From Candidatus Eisenbacteria bacterium (lineage in GTDB: Bacteria > Eisenbacteria > RBG-16-71-46 > JASEGR01), in NCBI GenBank assembly GCA_030017955.1, contig JASEGR010000012.1, forward strand, positions 1 through 47,451: a stretch of 47,451 bases of DNA, read 5' to 3'. A model generated the notes under the pieces. That model saw nothing but the letters and a program-made list of their open reading frames with translations. It made no database searches and was not told the origin of the DNA. Position numbers and translations under genes: made by a program. Below are positions 23,950 through 33,700 of the stretch, piece after piece (the first letter of the stretch is position 1; the number at the start of each line of letters is the position of its first letter).

Positions 23950-25500
23950 ATGCGCAATCTTGATTCCAATCTAACCGCGCCCTGCGAGGAAAAGTCTCCT
24001 CATTGGGGGTACATCGCAGCTGCTCTTCTTCTCGCTCTTCTCCTTAGACTCTATCGCATCTCAAGCCAAAGTATCTGGGTTGACGAGATGCTCACGCTTC
24101 ATGCAAGCGGAATCACATTTCCACTTCACCTCATCGACATCTTTGACAACGTGCATGGTGCGCTTCATTCAGTAGTCCTTTTCCTGTGGACAAGGATCGC
24201 CGGAACAAGCGAATTCGCTCTCCGGCTGCCGTCGGCAGTCTTCAGCGTCCTTTCCATATTCGCAATCTACAGACTTCTCCTGAAGCTCGTCGGCAGGGAA
24301 ACAGCTCTAGTCGCTCTCACGATACTTGTCATTTCCCCGTTTCACATCTGGTACGGGCAGGAAGTGCGCAATTACAGCATGCTCATTTTCTTCTCAACAC
24401 TGTCCGTTGACAGTTTTCTTTCTCTGCTCCAGGAACCCGGAAAAGGCACTTTCGCGAAGTATGTTCTATTCACTTTTGCGGCATTCCTCTCGAATATGAG
24501 CACGACGTTTCTTCTTATTGTGGAAAATATCCTGTTCTTTCTGCTGCCGAGAAAACTCTCTTTCCGGAATCTTGTTTTCGCCAACGTGTTCATAGCGCTT
24601 CTTCTCATTCCATGGATTTGGGGAATGATCGGGAGAGTGGAATTTCATAGACTGGTCAGAACCGCGCCCTATTTGGAAAGCGAGATGCTGCGGGGCGAGA
24701 CCACTTTTACACCGCTTGCAATTCCCTACACTTTCTACAATTTTTCGATTGGTTACACCCTCGGGCCTTCACTGAGGGAGCTGCACGAGTCTGTTGGCTT
24801 CTCAGCATTCAGGCACTACCTTCCTGTCTTGCTTGCAGCCGCACTGGGTTTTTCGGTTGCATCAGTGGCCGGGATCGTGTCTTTGAGAAAGCGAAGGCGG
24901 CTTCTGCTTGCCCTTCTCCTGTGGATTCTAGTGCCCGCTGTTTTTGTCTCATTCTTCGCAATAAAGAACTTCAAGCCATTCAATCCCAGGTATGTGATGG
25001 TGGCATTCCCTGCCTATCTCGCATTAGTTGCAGAAGGTGTTCGCAGGATAAAACCTCTTTTCATCCGCCCCATTCTGGCGGTCCTGATTGCCGCCACAAT
25101 GGGCCTTTCCCTTTGGAACTACTACCAGGTTCCCCGCCACGGCAAAGAAGATTTCAGATCCGCGGCCAACAAGCTCAAAGCTGATTTTCATCCGGACGAT
25201 ATCGTCTTTGCCGAAGGTACATTCGAGCCGCTTATCTACTATTGCGGATCCGGCTTCCCTTTGTCTCCGATTTACCCGGAAGTGATGAGTGATCAGAAGA
25301 GACTCATGGGTCTTATTGAGGAAAGAACCGCGGGCAAGAAACGGATTTGGCTGGTGACATCACGGCTTTGGACCTGCGACCCGGACAGGAGAATAGAGAC
25401 ACTGTTCAGAGAGCTTTTTGTTCTTAAGGAAGAATCTTTCTTCGAAGGCATTCAGCTCTTCCTGTTTGAGAAGAAACTTCTCGTAGCTGAAGCCACTTAG
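23950..25500 (+). CDS. GT39/ArnT-like membrane glycosyltransferase
   Basis: A 516-residue polytopic protein with about ten to twelve membrane helices. The first periplasmic loop has WVDEMLTLHASG, matching the Asp-Glu catalytic motif of the dolichyl-phosphate-mannose / PMT_2 (GT39, GT83) superfamily. The block TILVISPFHIWYGQEVRNYSM also fits this family. It would transfer a sugar from a polyprenyl-phosphate donor to a lipid, glycan or protein in the periplasm; the acceptor is unknown. The ATG is only 11 nt past the CCA end of tRNA-fMet and no ribosome-binding site is visible. Initiation may use a truncated transcript or be weak. It converges on the ABC permease gene. Confidence 0.82.
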   Translation: MRNLDSNLTAPCEEKSPHWGYIAAALLLALLLRLYRISSQSIWVDEMLTLHASGITFPLHLIDIFDNVHGALHSVVLFLWTRIAGTSEFALRLPSAVFSVLSIFAIYRLLLKLVGRETALVALTILVISPFHIWYGQEVRNYSMLIFFSTLSVDSFLSLLQEPGKGTFAKYVLFTFAAFLSNMSTTFLLIVENILFFLLPRKLSFRNLVFANVFIALLLIPWIWGMIGRVEFHRLVRTAPYLESEMLRGETTFTPLAIPYTFYNFSIGYTLGPSLRELHESVGFSAFRHYLPVLLAAALGFSVASVAGIVSLRKRRRLLLALLLWILVPAVFVSFFAIKNFKPFNPRYVMVAFPAYLALVAEGVRRIKPLFIRPILAVLIAATMGLSLWNYYQVPRHGKEDFRSAANKLKADFHPDDIVFAEGTFEPLIYYCGSGFPLSPIYPEVMSDQKRLMGLIEERTAGKKRIWLVTSRLWTCDPDRRIETLFRELFVLKEESFFEGIQLFLFEKKLLVAEAT

Positions 25501-25564
25501 GAGAGCAAGTCCCGTCCGCTCTTCTTTCCGCCCGCGACAGCAGTGTGCAGCCCCAGGTAGCCCC

Positions 25565-26695
25565 TTACCCCAACTTTTTCCTGAATCTCAGGACGCTCAT
25601 GGAAAAAATAATTGTCCCCAGGATGAGAAGAGCAACGGCTTCATCCCAGAGCTCCACGATGCCGACGCCTTTTAAGAAGAGCCCTCTTATGATCACAAAG
25701 AAATACCTGAGCGGAAGCAGGTATGTAATAAACTGAATAATCCTGGGCATGTTTTCGATGGGGAAGACGAATCCCGAAAGAAACATCATTGGCAGCATGA
25801 CGAAGAAAATTGCTGTCATCATTGCCTGCTGCTGGGTCCTAGAAACCGTTGACACGAGAAGGCCCAGACCAAGCGTCGTCATCAGGAAGATGGCGCATAG
25901 ACCGAAGAGTAAAGGTACGCTTCCTTTGATCGGGATATGGAACCAGAAGGTAGTCACGAGCACCACCAGAATAACGTCAATGAATCCAATGATCGTGAAC
26001 GGCGCAAGCTTTCCTATTATTAATTCCCGGGGTCTGATTGGCGTCACAATCAATTGCTCCATTGTCCCGGTTTCCTTTTCTTTGACAACGGCGAGAGAGG
26101 TCAGCATCATTGTCATTACCATGAGAATCAGGGCAAGAACTCCGGGAATCATAAAATTCCGGCTCCGCAATTCAGGGTTGTACCAGATGCGCAATTCGGG
26201 GCTTATTGCAGAAAGCTTCTGTCCGCGCCCCCTGAGCCATTCAAACTGTTGACTCACGATGTCCCGCGAATATCCCGCCACAATCATCGAAGCATAGCTC
26301 AAGCCAATTGTCCCGGTGGTGGTCTCTGAACCATCCGCGATGACCTGGACCTGTGCCGGCTTCCCGGCAATTACCTTATCGCCAAAGCCACGCGGAATGA
26401 CTATTGCTACCGATGCTTTCCCGTTGTCCAGATAGCGGTCGATATCCTCAATCCTGTTCACGTAGGCGGTCAGCCTGAAGTACCCGGAGTTACTGAACTC
26501 CGAAAGGAACCCCCTGCTTGTCTTAGTATTGTCGTTGTCACAGACGAGCGTCGGGATATCCCTGACATCAAGGTTCACTGCGTAGCCGAGTATGAAGAGC
26601 TGAAAGACGGGTGCGAAGAAGACAACAAAAAACATGCGCCGGTCACGCCGCAGTTGTATGAACTCCTTCCTGATTATGTGACGAATAGTCTTCAT
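25565..26695 (-). CDS. ABC-2 permease, YbhR/YbhS type (second)
   Basis: A 376-residue ABC-2 type permease. Residues 20-42 form the first membrane helix, followed by a large extracytoplasmic domain (about 45-175). Five more helices lie in the C-terminal half. Family blocks include FFAPVFQLFILGYAVNLDVRDIPTLVCD, VKEKETGTMEQLIVTPIRPRELIIGKL and MFLSGFVFPIENMP. The reading frame is open 43 codons upstream, but ATG 26695 matches the start of the sister permease and lies 44 bp after its stop. It pairs with that permease and the ATPase at 27931 to form an exporter, probably of drugs or lipophilic compounds, with the HlyD adaptor at 36163. Confidence 0.87.
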   Translation of the reverse strand: MKTIRHIIRKEFIQLRRDRRMFFVVFFAPVFQLFILGYAVNLDVRDIPTLVCDNDNTKTSRGFLSEFSNSGYFRLTAYVNRIEDIDRYLDNGKASVAIVIPRGFGDKVIAGKPAQVQVIADGSETTTGTIGLSYASMIVAGYSRDIVSQQFEWLRGRGQKLSAISPELRIWYNPELRSRNFMIPGVLALILMVMTMMLTSLAVVKEKETGTMEQLIVTPIRPRELIIGKLAPFTIIGFIDVILVVLVTTFWFHIPIKGSVPLLFGLCAIFLMTTLGLGLLVSTVSRTQQQAMMTAIFFVMLPMMFLSGFVFPIENMPRIIQFITYLLPLRYFFVIIRGLFLKGVGIVELWDEAVALLILGTIIFSMSVLRFRKKLG

Positions 26696-26739
26696 AAGCT
26701 TCGGCACCCAGGCATCCGGGCTCTCGTCCTGCCGCTCAC

Positions 26740-27870
26740 CTAAACTCTTACTCTCCTCATCCTGACCGAGCTTGCGCCAATCGCCAGCGCTGCAAATACC
26801 AACAGAAAGACAAGTTGGGACCACAACTCTGGTAGTCCAACGCCTTTCAATACGATACCTCTCAATGCAGCCAGGAAATATCTTGCAGGTACCAGATAGG
26901 TTATGGCTTGAATGGGAATTGGCATGTTTCTTATGGGGAAGACGAACCCCGACAGGATGAACGTTGGAAGCATGGTCATTATGACGGCAAGCATAAAAGC
27001 CAACTGCTGTGTTTCCGCGATTGTTGAAATAAGAAGTCCAAGTCCGAGGCCTGCCATCAGGAAGACTAGCGTCACGACAAAGAGCAGAATGTAGCTTCCC
27101 TTGACACTGACGCCGAAGAGGACTGAACCGGCGGCAAGGATTGCGACTGTTGCGAGCAGGGAAATCACTACGTACGGGATTGTTTTTCCAATAATGAACT
27201 CAGTCGGCTTTATTGGAGAGACGACGATCTGCTCCATGGTGCCTCTCTCTGTCTCCCGAACAACAGAGAGCGAGGTCGAAATGACGGCGATCACCATCAA
27301 AATGAATGCGATCAATCCCGGAACAAGGAATTTCTCGCTCTTGAGCTCGGGGTTATACCAGACTCTGGGCCGGTAATCTATCGGCATGGAGAACCCGGCA
27401 TGTCCAATGCGCAACAGCGAAGATGTCAAAATGTTAGTTGAGTAGCTCTGTACAACGGCACTGACGTACCCTACGGCAGTACTTGCCGTGTTCGAGTTGG
27501 CGCCATCAATTATGACCTGGACAACGGCATCCCTGCCTGCAAGCAGCTGCTTTGAGAAATCCCGCGGGATCACAAGGGCCACCTTGATCTTCTCGTCCCC
27601 CATGAGGTCATCAATTTCCCGCGTACTCTTCAGATGGTACTTGAGATCAAAGTACTCCGAGTGGACGAAGCTGCTCGCAAAGTCACGGCTGGTCTTGCTT
27701 CTGTCTTCGTCGTACACGGCCATCGGTATGTGTTTGACATCGAAATTCAGGGCATAACCAAACATCACAAGCATGAAGGCGGGAATGAACAATAGGACCC
27801 CAAGCGTCCGTTTGTCCCGAGCCACCTGCCTGAATTCCTTTACTACTATGGGCTTTATTCGCCTGAACAT
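26740..27870 (-). CDS. ABC-2 permease, YbhR/YbhS type (first)
   Basis: A 376-residue permease, the same length and architecture as the gene downstream and clearly its paralogue: GYALNFDVKHIPMAVYDEDRSKTS, RETERGTMEQIVVSPIKPTEFIIGK and FILSGFVFPIRNMP correspond position by position. One N-terminal helix, a long extracytoplasmic domain and five C-terminal helices are seen. The two form the heterodimeric membrane channel of a YbhFSR-like multidrug or sodium exporter. A repeat element (27877-27910) lies immediately before its start, between it and the ATPase gene. Confidence 0.88.
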   Translation of the reverse strand: MFRRIKPIVVKEFRQVARDKRTLGVLLFIPAFMLVMFGYALNFDVKHIPMAVYDEDRSKTSRDFASSFVHSEYFDLKYHLKSTREIDDLMGDEKIKVALVIPRDFSKQLLAGRDAVVQVIIDGANSNTASTAVGYVSAVVQSYSTNILTSSLLRIGHAGFSMPIDYRPRVWYNPELKSEKFLVPGLIAFILMVIAVISTSLSVVRETERGTMEQIVVSPIKPTEFIIGKTIPYVVISLLATVAILAAGSVLFGVSVKGSYILLFVVTLVFLMAGLGLGLLISTIAETQQLAFMLAVIMTMLPTFILSGFVFPIRNMPIPIQAITYLVPARYFLAALRGIVLKGVGLPELWSQLVFLLVFAALAIGASSVRMRRVRV

Positions 27871-27876
27871 GTTTGG

Positions 27877-27910
27877 CCCCTCACCTCAATCCTCTCCCCT
27901 GGGGGAGAGG
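27877..27910 (-). repeat. REP-like palindromic repeat, copy 7 (inverted)
   Basis: CCCCTCACCTCAAT followed by CCTCTCCCC-T-GGGGGAGAGG, the family in reverse orientation. It lies 7 bp upstream of the first permease start. Confidence 0.8.
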
Positions 27911-27920
27911 AGGAATACCG

Positions 27921-27955
27921 CCCCCTCACCCTACCCTCTCCCCAAAGAGGATAGG
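27921..27955 (-). repeat. REP-like palindromic repeat, copy 8 (inverted, in a gene end)
   Basis: CCCCCTCACCCTACCCTCTCC followed by the degenerate half-stem AAAGAGGATAGG. It overlaps the last codons and the TAG stop (27933-27931) of the ATPase gene, so the repeat now encodes the protein's C-terminal residues. Confidence 0.75.
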
Positions 27956-28884
27956 TCTCCTGCGCCCTCGATCAGATGTATGAACACGTCTTCAAGCGAG
28001 GGAACGATCCTATCAATTCGTTTCACAGCGATATTGTTTCCGGAAAGGAGTCGCTGCGTGTTGGCTCTTCCGCTTTCTTCGTCTTCCACGCTCACATGGA
28101 GATATGTTGAGAACACAGATGTCTCTAGCACCCACGTCTCTTTTTGAAGAATCTCCATTGCCTCGATTATTCTGTCGCATTCAACTTCCAGTATCGGGTT
28201 CCGGATATGCTTTATTTTGAGTTCCTGTGGAGTCCCGCCCGCAACAAGCCTCCCGGAGTGGATTAGCATAATCTTGTTGCAATACTCTGCTTCATCCAGG
28301 TAGTGCGTGGTGACGAAGACCGTTGCCCCGCCTTGGGAGAGTTCGTTGATCAGCTCCCAGAAGTTCCGGCGCGAGATGGGATCGACGCCGCCCGTGGGCT
28401 CATCAAGAAAAATGATCCTGGGCCTGTGCAGGATGGCGCAGCCCAATCCGAGGCGCTGTTTCCAGCCGACGGCGAGCTCTTTGCCGAGACTTTCTTCTCT
28501 TCCTCTCAATCCGGCCATTTCGAGCACCCATTCCGCCCGTTCTTTGATTTGATCTCCGGACAGACCATACACACCCCCAAAAAATGTGATGTTTTCCCTC
28601 ACCGTCAGATCTTCATAGAGGGAGAACCTCTGGGACATATAGCCGATGTTTCTCTTCACTTCCTCGGGATTAGTATTGATGTCATATCCGGCGACCCGGG
28701 CAGTCCCGGAAGTGGAATTGAGAAGGCCGCAAAGCATCCTGATAGTAGTTGACTTGCCCGCACCGTTTGCGCCAAGAAAGCCGAAGATCTGGCCCACCTC
28801 GACGTTGAAACTGATGTTGTCAACTGCGGTAAATCTGCCGAACTTCCTCGTCAGGTTCTCGGCTTCGATAGCGTTCTCGGCCAT
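27931..28884 (-). CDS. ABC exporter ATPase (second YbhF half-like)
   Basis: A 317-residue ATP-binding subunit. Walker A GANGAGKST is at residues 38-46, the Q-loop SQRFSLYEDLTV near 86-97, Walker B RIIFLDEPTGGVDP and the H-loop TTHYLDEAE follow. The signature is the degenerate AVGWKQRLGLG rather than LSGGQ, as in the second ATPase domain of E. coli YbhF. The open frame extends to TTG 28965 and ATG 28947, but ATG 28884 has GAGG 5 nt upstream and directly precedes the domain. Its C-terminal residues (LSSLGRG) come from an inserted repeat. It drives the two permeases downstream. Confidence 0.88.
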   Translation of the reverse strand: MAENAIEAENLTRKFGRFTAVDNISFNVEVGQIFGFLGANGAGKSTTIRMLCGLLNSTSGTARVAGYDINTNPEEVKRNIGYMSQRFSLYEDLTVRENITFFGGVYGLSGDQIKERAEWVLEMAGLRGREESLGKELAVGWKQRLGLGCAILHRPRIIFLDEPTGGVDPISRRNFWELINELSQGGATVFVTTHYLDEAEYCNKIMLIHSGRLVAGGTPQELKIKHIRNPILEVECDRIIEAMEILQKETWVLETSVFSTYLHVSVEDEESGRANTQRLLSGNNIAVKRIDRIVPSLEDVFIHLIEGAGDLSSLGRG

Positions 28885-29063
28885 GCGTTCCTCGGGCCTC
28901 CGGTGCTCCCCGGCGAGCTGCTCTTCGAGATGTCCGTTCAAGAACATCTCTGGATCCGCCTGCAACTCAGAATCGTCCCCGAAAGGGGTCTAGAGCAAAT
29001 TGAATTAGGTGATGTGTCCCCGAATTCTATTTGGTGTACCTAAGTTAGAGCTTTAGAAAATCC

Positions 29064-29092
29064 TTGACAAGATGTTTTTGTTGCAGTATTAT
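29064..29092 (+). promoter_or_regulatory. Near-consensus sigma-70 promoter of the TetR-RND operon
   Basis: TTGACA (29064-29069), exactly 17 nt, TATTAT (29087-29092). The start site would fall inside the palindromic operator that begins at the next base. Confidence 0.8.
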
Positions 29093-29110
29093 GGACGGAC
29101 TAGTCCGTCC
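29093..29110. promoter_or_regulatory. 18-bp perfect palindrome, TetR operator
   Basis: GGACGGACTAGTCCGTCC is a perfect 9+9 dyad directly abutting the -10 box and covering the predicted transcription start, 25 bp upstream of the TetR-family gene. Repressor binding there would block initiation. It is the textbook position for TetR autoregulation. The divergent ABC genes could also be affected. Confidence 0.8.
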
Positions 29111-29135
29111 AATCTCATAATTGAGGAGACGCTGA

Positions 29136-29786
29136 ATGTTCAAGAGGCAAGGCAAGGCCAGGCTCGCTGCCGAAAGAAAAAAGAAGATCCTCGCAGCGTC
29201 GATGAGGGTTTTCTCGAAATATGGCTATCAAGACACCGAGGTTGAGGATATTGCCAGGCTGGCCGGCCTCGGAAAAGGGACTGTTTATCGTCACTTCGGG
29301 AGCAAAGAAAACTTGTTCTTTTCCACGCTTGAATGGGGACTGACCAGTCTCGCAGATGAAATGAATGAGGCGGTATCCGCCGCTCACGGCTACGTGGACA
29401 AGGTCAAGACTGCTCTCGTGACCTATCTACTGTTCTTTGAAAAACACCGGGATTTCTACAGGATCATCGTCCAGGACAGGATGCGGACAGAGATCAAGTC
29501 CTCGCCTCACCGGTTGATGAAGAAACATATGTCCCTCATCAATCATTTGACTGATGTCCTGGAGAAAGGAATCAGGGATGGGTACTTCAAGAAGATCGAT
29601 GTGGAAAGTGCAGCTCATGCACTATTCGGCATCATAAACTCGCTTCTATACAAATGGCTTACGTCCAGAAAAAGATATCCTATCAGAAAAGAAGTTTCTG
29701 TAATAGAGGAAATCTTTCTTAGCGGGATCCTGTCGGTTCCGCAGGCCGCGCAAGCGACAAAGAAAAGATGTAAGGAGAGAAGATGA
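29136..29786 (+). CDS. TetR-family repressor of the efflux operon
   Basis: A 216-residue regulator. The N-terminal helix-turn-helix is typical: RKKKILAASMRVFSKYGYQDTEVEDIARLAGLGKGTVYRHFGSKE (split across residues 14-60). The C-terminal ligand-binding domain is all-helical. The ribosome-binding site is GAGGAG, about 10 nt before the ATG. Its stop overlaps the next gene's start by 4 nt (ATGA), so it is the first gene of a TetR-adaptor-RND-TolC operon. It is expected to repress that operon through the palindrome at 29093 and release it on binding a substrate of the pump. Confidence 0.92.
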   Translation: MFKRQGKARLAAERKKKILAASMRVFSKYGYQDTEVEDIARLAGLGKGTVYRHFGSKENLFFSTLEWGLTSLADEMNEAVSAAHGYVDKVKTALVTYLLFFEKHRDFYRIIVQDRMRTEIKSSPHRLMKKHMSLINHLTDVLEKGIRDGYFKKIDVESAAHALFGIINSLLYKWLTSRKRYPIRKEVSVIEEIFLSGILSVPQAAQATKKRCKERR

Positions 29787-30709
29787 AAAAATTAGTCGGA
29801 GTCCTGGTAGTCATCCTGGTCATCGCACTAGTCGTGTTCGTCATGATGATGGCTTTCAGACATAAGAAAGCTCCAGTCACCCAGGTGACCGAGAGAGTCA
29901 TTCCCGTGGAAGTGCAGCTTGTGCAGCGATCGCCCTACACCCCGGTCCTTAACTACACGGGCGAGATCAAGAGTATCGAGGAGGTGCTGATCTATCCAAG
30001 GGTATCGGGCAAGGTCGCAGAAATGAAGATACGGGAAGGGTCGATGGTAAGGAAGAATCAAGTGGTCGCCTTGATCGACCGGGACATACCCGGTCTGGAA
30101 TTCGAATTGGCCGAAACAATATCTCCCGTGGATGGAGTAGTCGGGAAGGTGCTTGTGGACAAGGGAGCAGAGGTCGGCTCCGCATCACAAGGCCCGGCGA
30201 TGGGCACTCCGTTGGCGCAGATTCTGAACATGGACTCGGTGAAGATTGTGATCCAAGTTCTGGAACAGGACCTTCCAAGGATCAGGTTGGGTCAGAAAGC
30301 CAGGATCCGGGTGGATGCCTATCCGGATAGGGAGTTCTATGGAGCTGTTACTCTCGTGAGTCCCACATTGAATAATCTAACACGGACTGCAAGCGCCGAG
30401 ATAACCATGCCGAACCGGAATCATCTTTTGAGACCAGGGATGTTTCCGGATATCGACCTCATTCTCGGCGAAACTCAGAATCTTGTGTTCATCCCCAGGT
30501 ACACCATCCTGACCGAAGGAAATAAGCAGAAGGTCTACGTAGTTGTGAATGGCAAAGCGCAGGAGAGGCAGCTCGAAACCGGTTTCACCGATAGGAATCT
30601 GACTTACATAAAGAGCGGGGTGAGTCCGAAGGACAGTCTGGTTACTTCAGGGCAGTCTCAACTCAAGCCGGGGGACAAAGTAAGAGTTGTCAAAGGAGAG
30701 GGAAGCTAA
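29783..30709 (+). CDS. RND periplasmic adaptor lacking the alpha-hairpin
   Basis: A 308-residue AcrA/MexA-type membrane fusion protein. A membrane anchor (4-26) is followed by the first lipoyl half (GEIKSIEEVLIYPRVSGKVAEMKIREGSMV, KNQVVALID). Only about twelve residues later comes the second half (ETISPVDGVVGKVLVDKGAEV). The coiled-coil hairpin that normally separates these halves and contacts TolC is missing. Beta-barrel and membrane-proximal domains follow. A hairpin-less adaptor is known for the Borrelia BesABC pump. It overlaps the TetR stop by 4 nt and the RND start by 1 nt, giving tight translational coupling. Confidence 0.88.
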   Translation: MKKLVGVLVVILVIALVVFVMMMAFRHKKAPVTQVTERVIPVEVQLVQRSPYTPVLNYTGEIKSIEEVLIYPRVSGKVAEMKIREGSMVRKNQVVALIDRDIPGLEFELAETISPVDGVVGKVLVDKGAEVGSASQGPAMGTPLAQILNMDSVKIVIQVLEQDLPRIRLGQKARIRVDAYPDREFYGAVTLVSPTLNNLTRTASAEITMPNRNHLLRPGMFPDIDLILGETQNLVFIPRYTILTEGNKQKVYVVVNGKAQERQLETGFTDRNLTYIKSGVSPKDSLVTSGQSQLKPGDKVRVVKGEGS

Positions 30710-33700
30710 TGTTCCTGCCTAATCTGGCTATTCGCAGACCTGTATTCATAGTGATGCAGGTTCTTGCAATTCTGGTCCTGGGATTGGTCTCCTACTCCCG
30801 AATCGGCATCGATTTGTTGCCAAACGTCGAGTTCCCTTACATAGCAATTACCGCCGTTTATCCCGGAGCAGGGGCTCAGGAAATTGAAAACCAGGTTACG
30901 AAACCGATTGAAGAGGCGATGAGCTCCCTCAACAGACTGAAGAACATGTACTCGACAAGTGCCGAGGGTTTCTCCCAGATTGTTCTTGAGTTTGAAATAG
31001 GAGTAAAGGTCAGGGATGCCGACTCTGATGTAAGGGAGAAAATAGCAGAGATGCGCTCGCAGCTTCCCCGCGACATGGAGGAACCGACAATAGCAAAGTT
31101 TGATGTCTCGGCTACTCCCGTCATGATTTTCTCGCTGGGAGGCGATCTTCCTCTCGACGAACTAAGAACTCTGGCCGAGGACAAGGTCAAGAACCGAATC
31201 CAGCAAACAGAAGAAGTAGCTCAAGTAAGCTTGGTTGGGGGGCTTGAAAGAGAAATTAGAGTAGAGGTAGATAGAAGGAAACTCAGTGCGTACCACCTTT
31301 CAGTTCAGCAAATAATCGGGGCTCTGGCCGGCGAAAACCTCAACCTCCCGGGCGGTCGAGTGGAGATTCAGCCCCAGGAGCTTGTCTTGAGGTTTACCGG
31401 CGAGTTCCAGAATGTGCCGGAGATCGGCGAAATTCCCCTGGCTAATGGCGGAGGAACTTCGCTTCACCTTAAAGATGTCGCCACTGTAAAGGATACGTTC
31501 AAAGAATTGAGAGAAATTACGAAGCTTGATGGAAAACCCTCAGTCTCGTTCATCGTGTACAAGCAGTCAGGCGGGAACACGGTCAAAGTGTGCTCCCGGC
31601 TCAAGAAAACGATAGAAAAACTGGGGAAAGAGCTGCCCGCCGGCATCACCATCCAAGTCGCCTCTGATCAGTCCAAGTACATCCGCAGGGCAGTGACCGA
31701 TACGATGTGGACGCTCTATCTCGGCGCTCTCTTCGCCACACTGGTCATATTCATCTTTCTTGGGAATATCAGAAGTACAATAATCGCCGCCCTGGCCATA
31801 CCCACCTCAATACTCGCCACATTCATCCTGATGCAGGCGTTTGGCTACACAATAAACATGATGACCCTCATGGGTCTGTCTTTGTGCGTGGGCATCTTAA
31901 TTGATGATGCGATTGTCGTCCGGGAGAATATCTTCAGGCATGTGGAGGAGGGGATGGACCCCGAGGAGGCTTCCAAATTCGGCACCGAGGAGGTGGGGCT
32001 GGCAGTTATGGCGTGCACCTTCACCATTATTGCGGTTTTCGTGCCGGTGGCCTACATGGGCGGAATCGTCGGGAAGTTCTTCAGAGCCTTTTCCTTCACC
32101 GTGGTTTTTGCAGTCCTGTATTCTCTGTGGGACTCCTTCACGATGGCTCCCATGCTTTCAGCAAAAGTTCTGGCAAAAAAGAAAACTGAGAAGAAGACAT
32201 TTCTCGATAAGTTGTTTGCCCCTCTGGGCCGGTTTTTTCAAAATCTCAACAAAGCTTACGGAAAGACTCTTGCGTGGTCCTTGCATCACAAGTTTCTGAT
32301 AATCTTCTCCGCCACAGTGCTCTTCGTGCTGAGCATCAGCTTGACCTCCTTCCTCGGGAAAGAGTTCATGCCAACCGGTGACAGAGGGGAGTTCAGGGTC
32401 GGCGTAGAGACTCCGATCGGCACCTCCATTCAGGCCACGGAAAAAGCCGTGAGTGAGGTCGAGAAGATTCTCCGCACGTATCCCGAAGTTCACTCTCTCT
32501 TTACGACAATCGGGACAGACGTGGGCGCATCCAACAAAGGAAGCATCAGAGTTGAACTGGTTCCGTTGGCCCTGAGAAAGAGAGAGACCGCAGAAGTCGA
32601 GAACGCAGTGCGTGAAAGACTGGCAGAACTACCGGGTCTGAAATCCAAGATTCAGTTGATCGGGATGTTCGAGGGCGAAGTCGGGTACGAGATTGAGCTT
32701 TACATAAAGGGTCCTGAGATTCGGGTCCTGGACAGACTCTCAGCAGAACTTTTGGACATCGTCGAAGGAATCCCGGGCATTGTCGATCCTGACCGCTCGG
32801 TTCGTGAAGGCAAGCCCGAGATGAGAGTGGTCGTGAATCGAGAGAAAGCGAGCCGTTTAGGCATCTCAACAATGCAGGTTGCTTCGACCCTACGCGCCCT
32901 GGTTGACGGAAACGTCGCCACAAAATTCAGGCAGGGTGAAAAGGAGATCGACGTAAGAGTGATCATGCCGCCTGAACAGAAGAATAACCCTTTGGACATA
33001 TCCTCAATTGACATTCCAAGTCAGCTGGGGGTGACCGTTCCTATTAAGAGCATAACTACCTTGAGTGAAGGAAGCGGGCCGACCCAGATCACAAGACAGA
33101 ATAGACAGAGAATGGCTACAGTGACTGCAAATATCGCCGGACGTCCCCTGAGCGAAATAACGCGGGACTTGAACAGGAAGCTGGCTGACCTTTCCCTTCC
33201 TACGGGTTACGAGATTGAACAAAGAGGTGAGGCTGAGATGATGGGGGACATGTTCACCAACATGATTCTGGTCATGATTCTGGGAGTCGTCTTCATATTC
33301 ATAGTGCTCGGCTCTCAGTTTAACTCCTTTCTGCACCCGTTCACGATCATGCTTGCCTTGCCTCTGGCAATTGTCGGTGCCCTGCTGGCAACATACCTGA
33401 CCGGCAAGTCAATAAACATGATGACAATGGTGGGAATGATTCTCTTGATGGGAATCGTGACGAAGAATTCAATTCTGCTCGTTGACTACGCCATTACACT
33501 GAGGAAGAGAGGACTTCCGAGGGAGGAAGCGATTCTCAAAGCAGGACCGGTCAGACTGCGTCCGATTCTTATGACTTCGGCGGCCATGATCATGGGAATG
33601 TTCCCCACAGCACTGGGAATGGGCGAGGGAGCAGAATGGAGACAGGGATTGGGAATTGCCGTCATAGGTGGACTTATCACTTCGACGCTTCTGACTCTGA

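Noticed and set aside
26696-26824. 43-codon N-terminal extension of the second ABC permease
   Set aside because: It overlaps the upstream permease gene, and the sister permease starts at the equivalent of ATG 26695.
29000-29060. Divergent sigma-70 promoter for the ABC ATPase (TTGTCA-17-TAACTT, minus strand)
   Set aside because: The -10 match is only 3 of 6, too weak to list as a feature, although some promoter must exist here.
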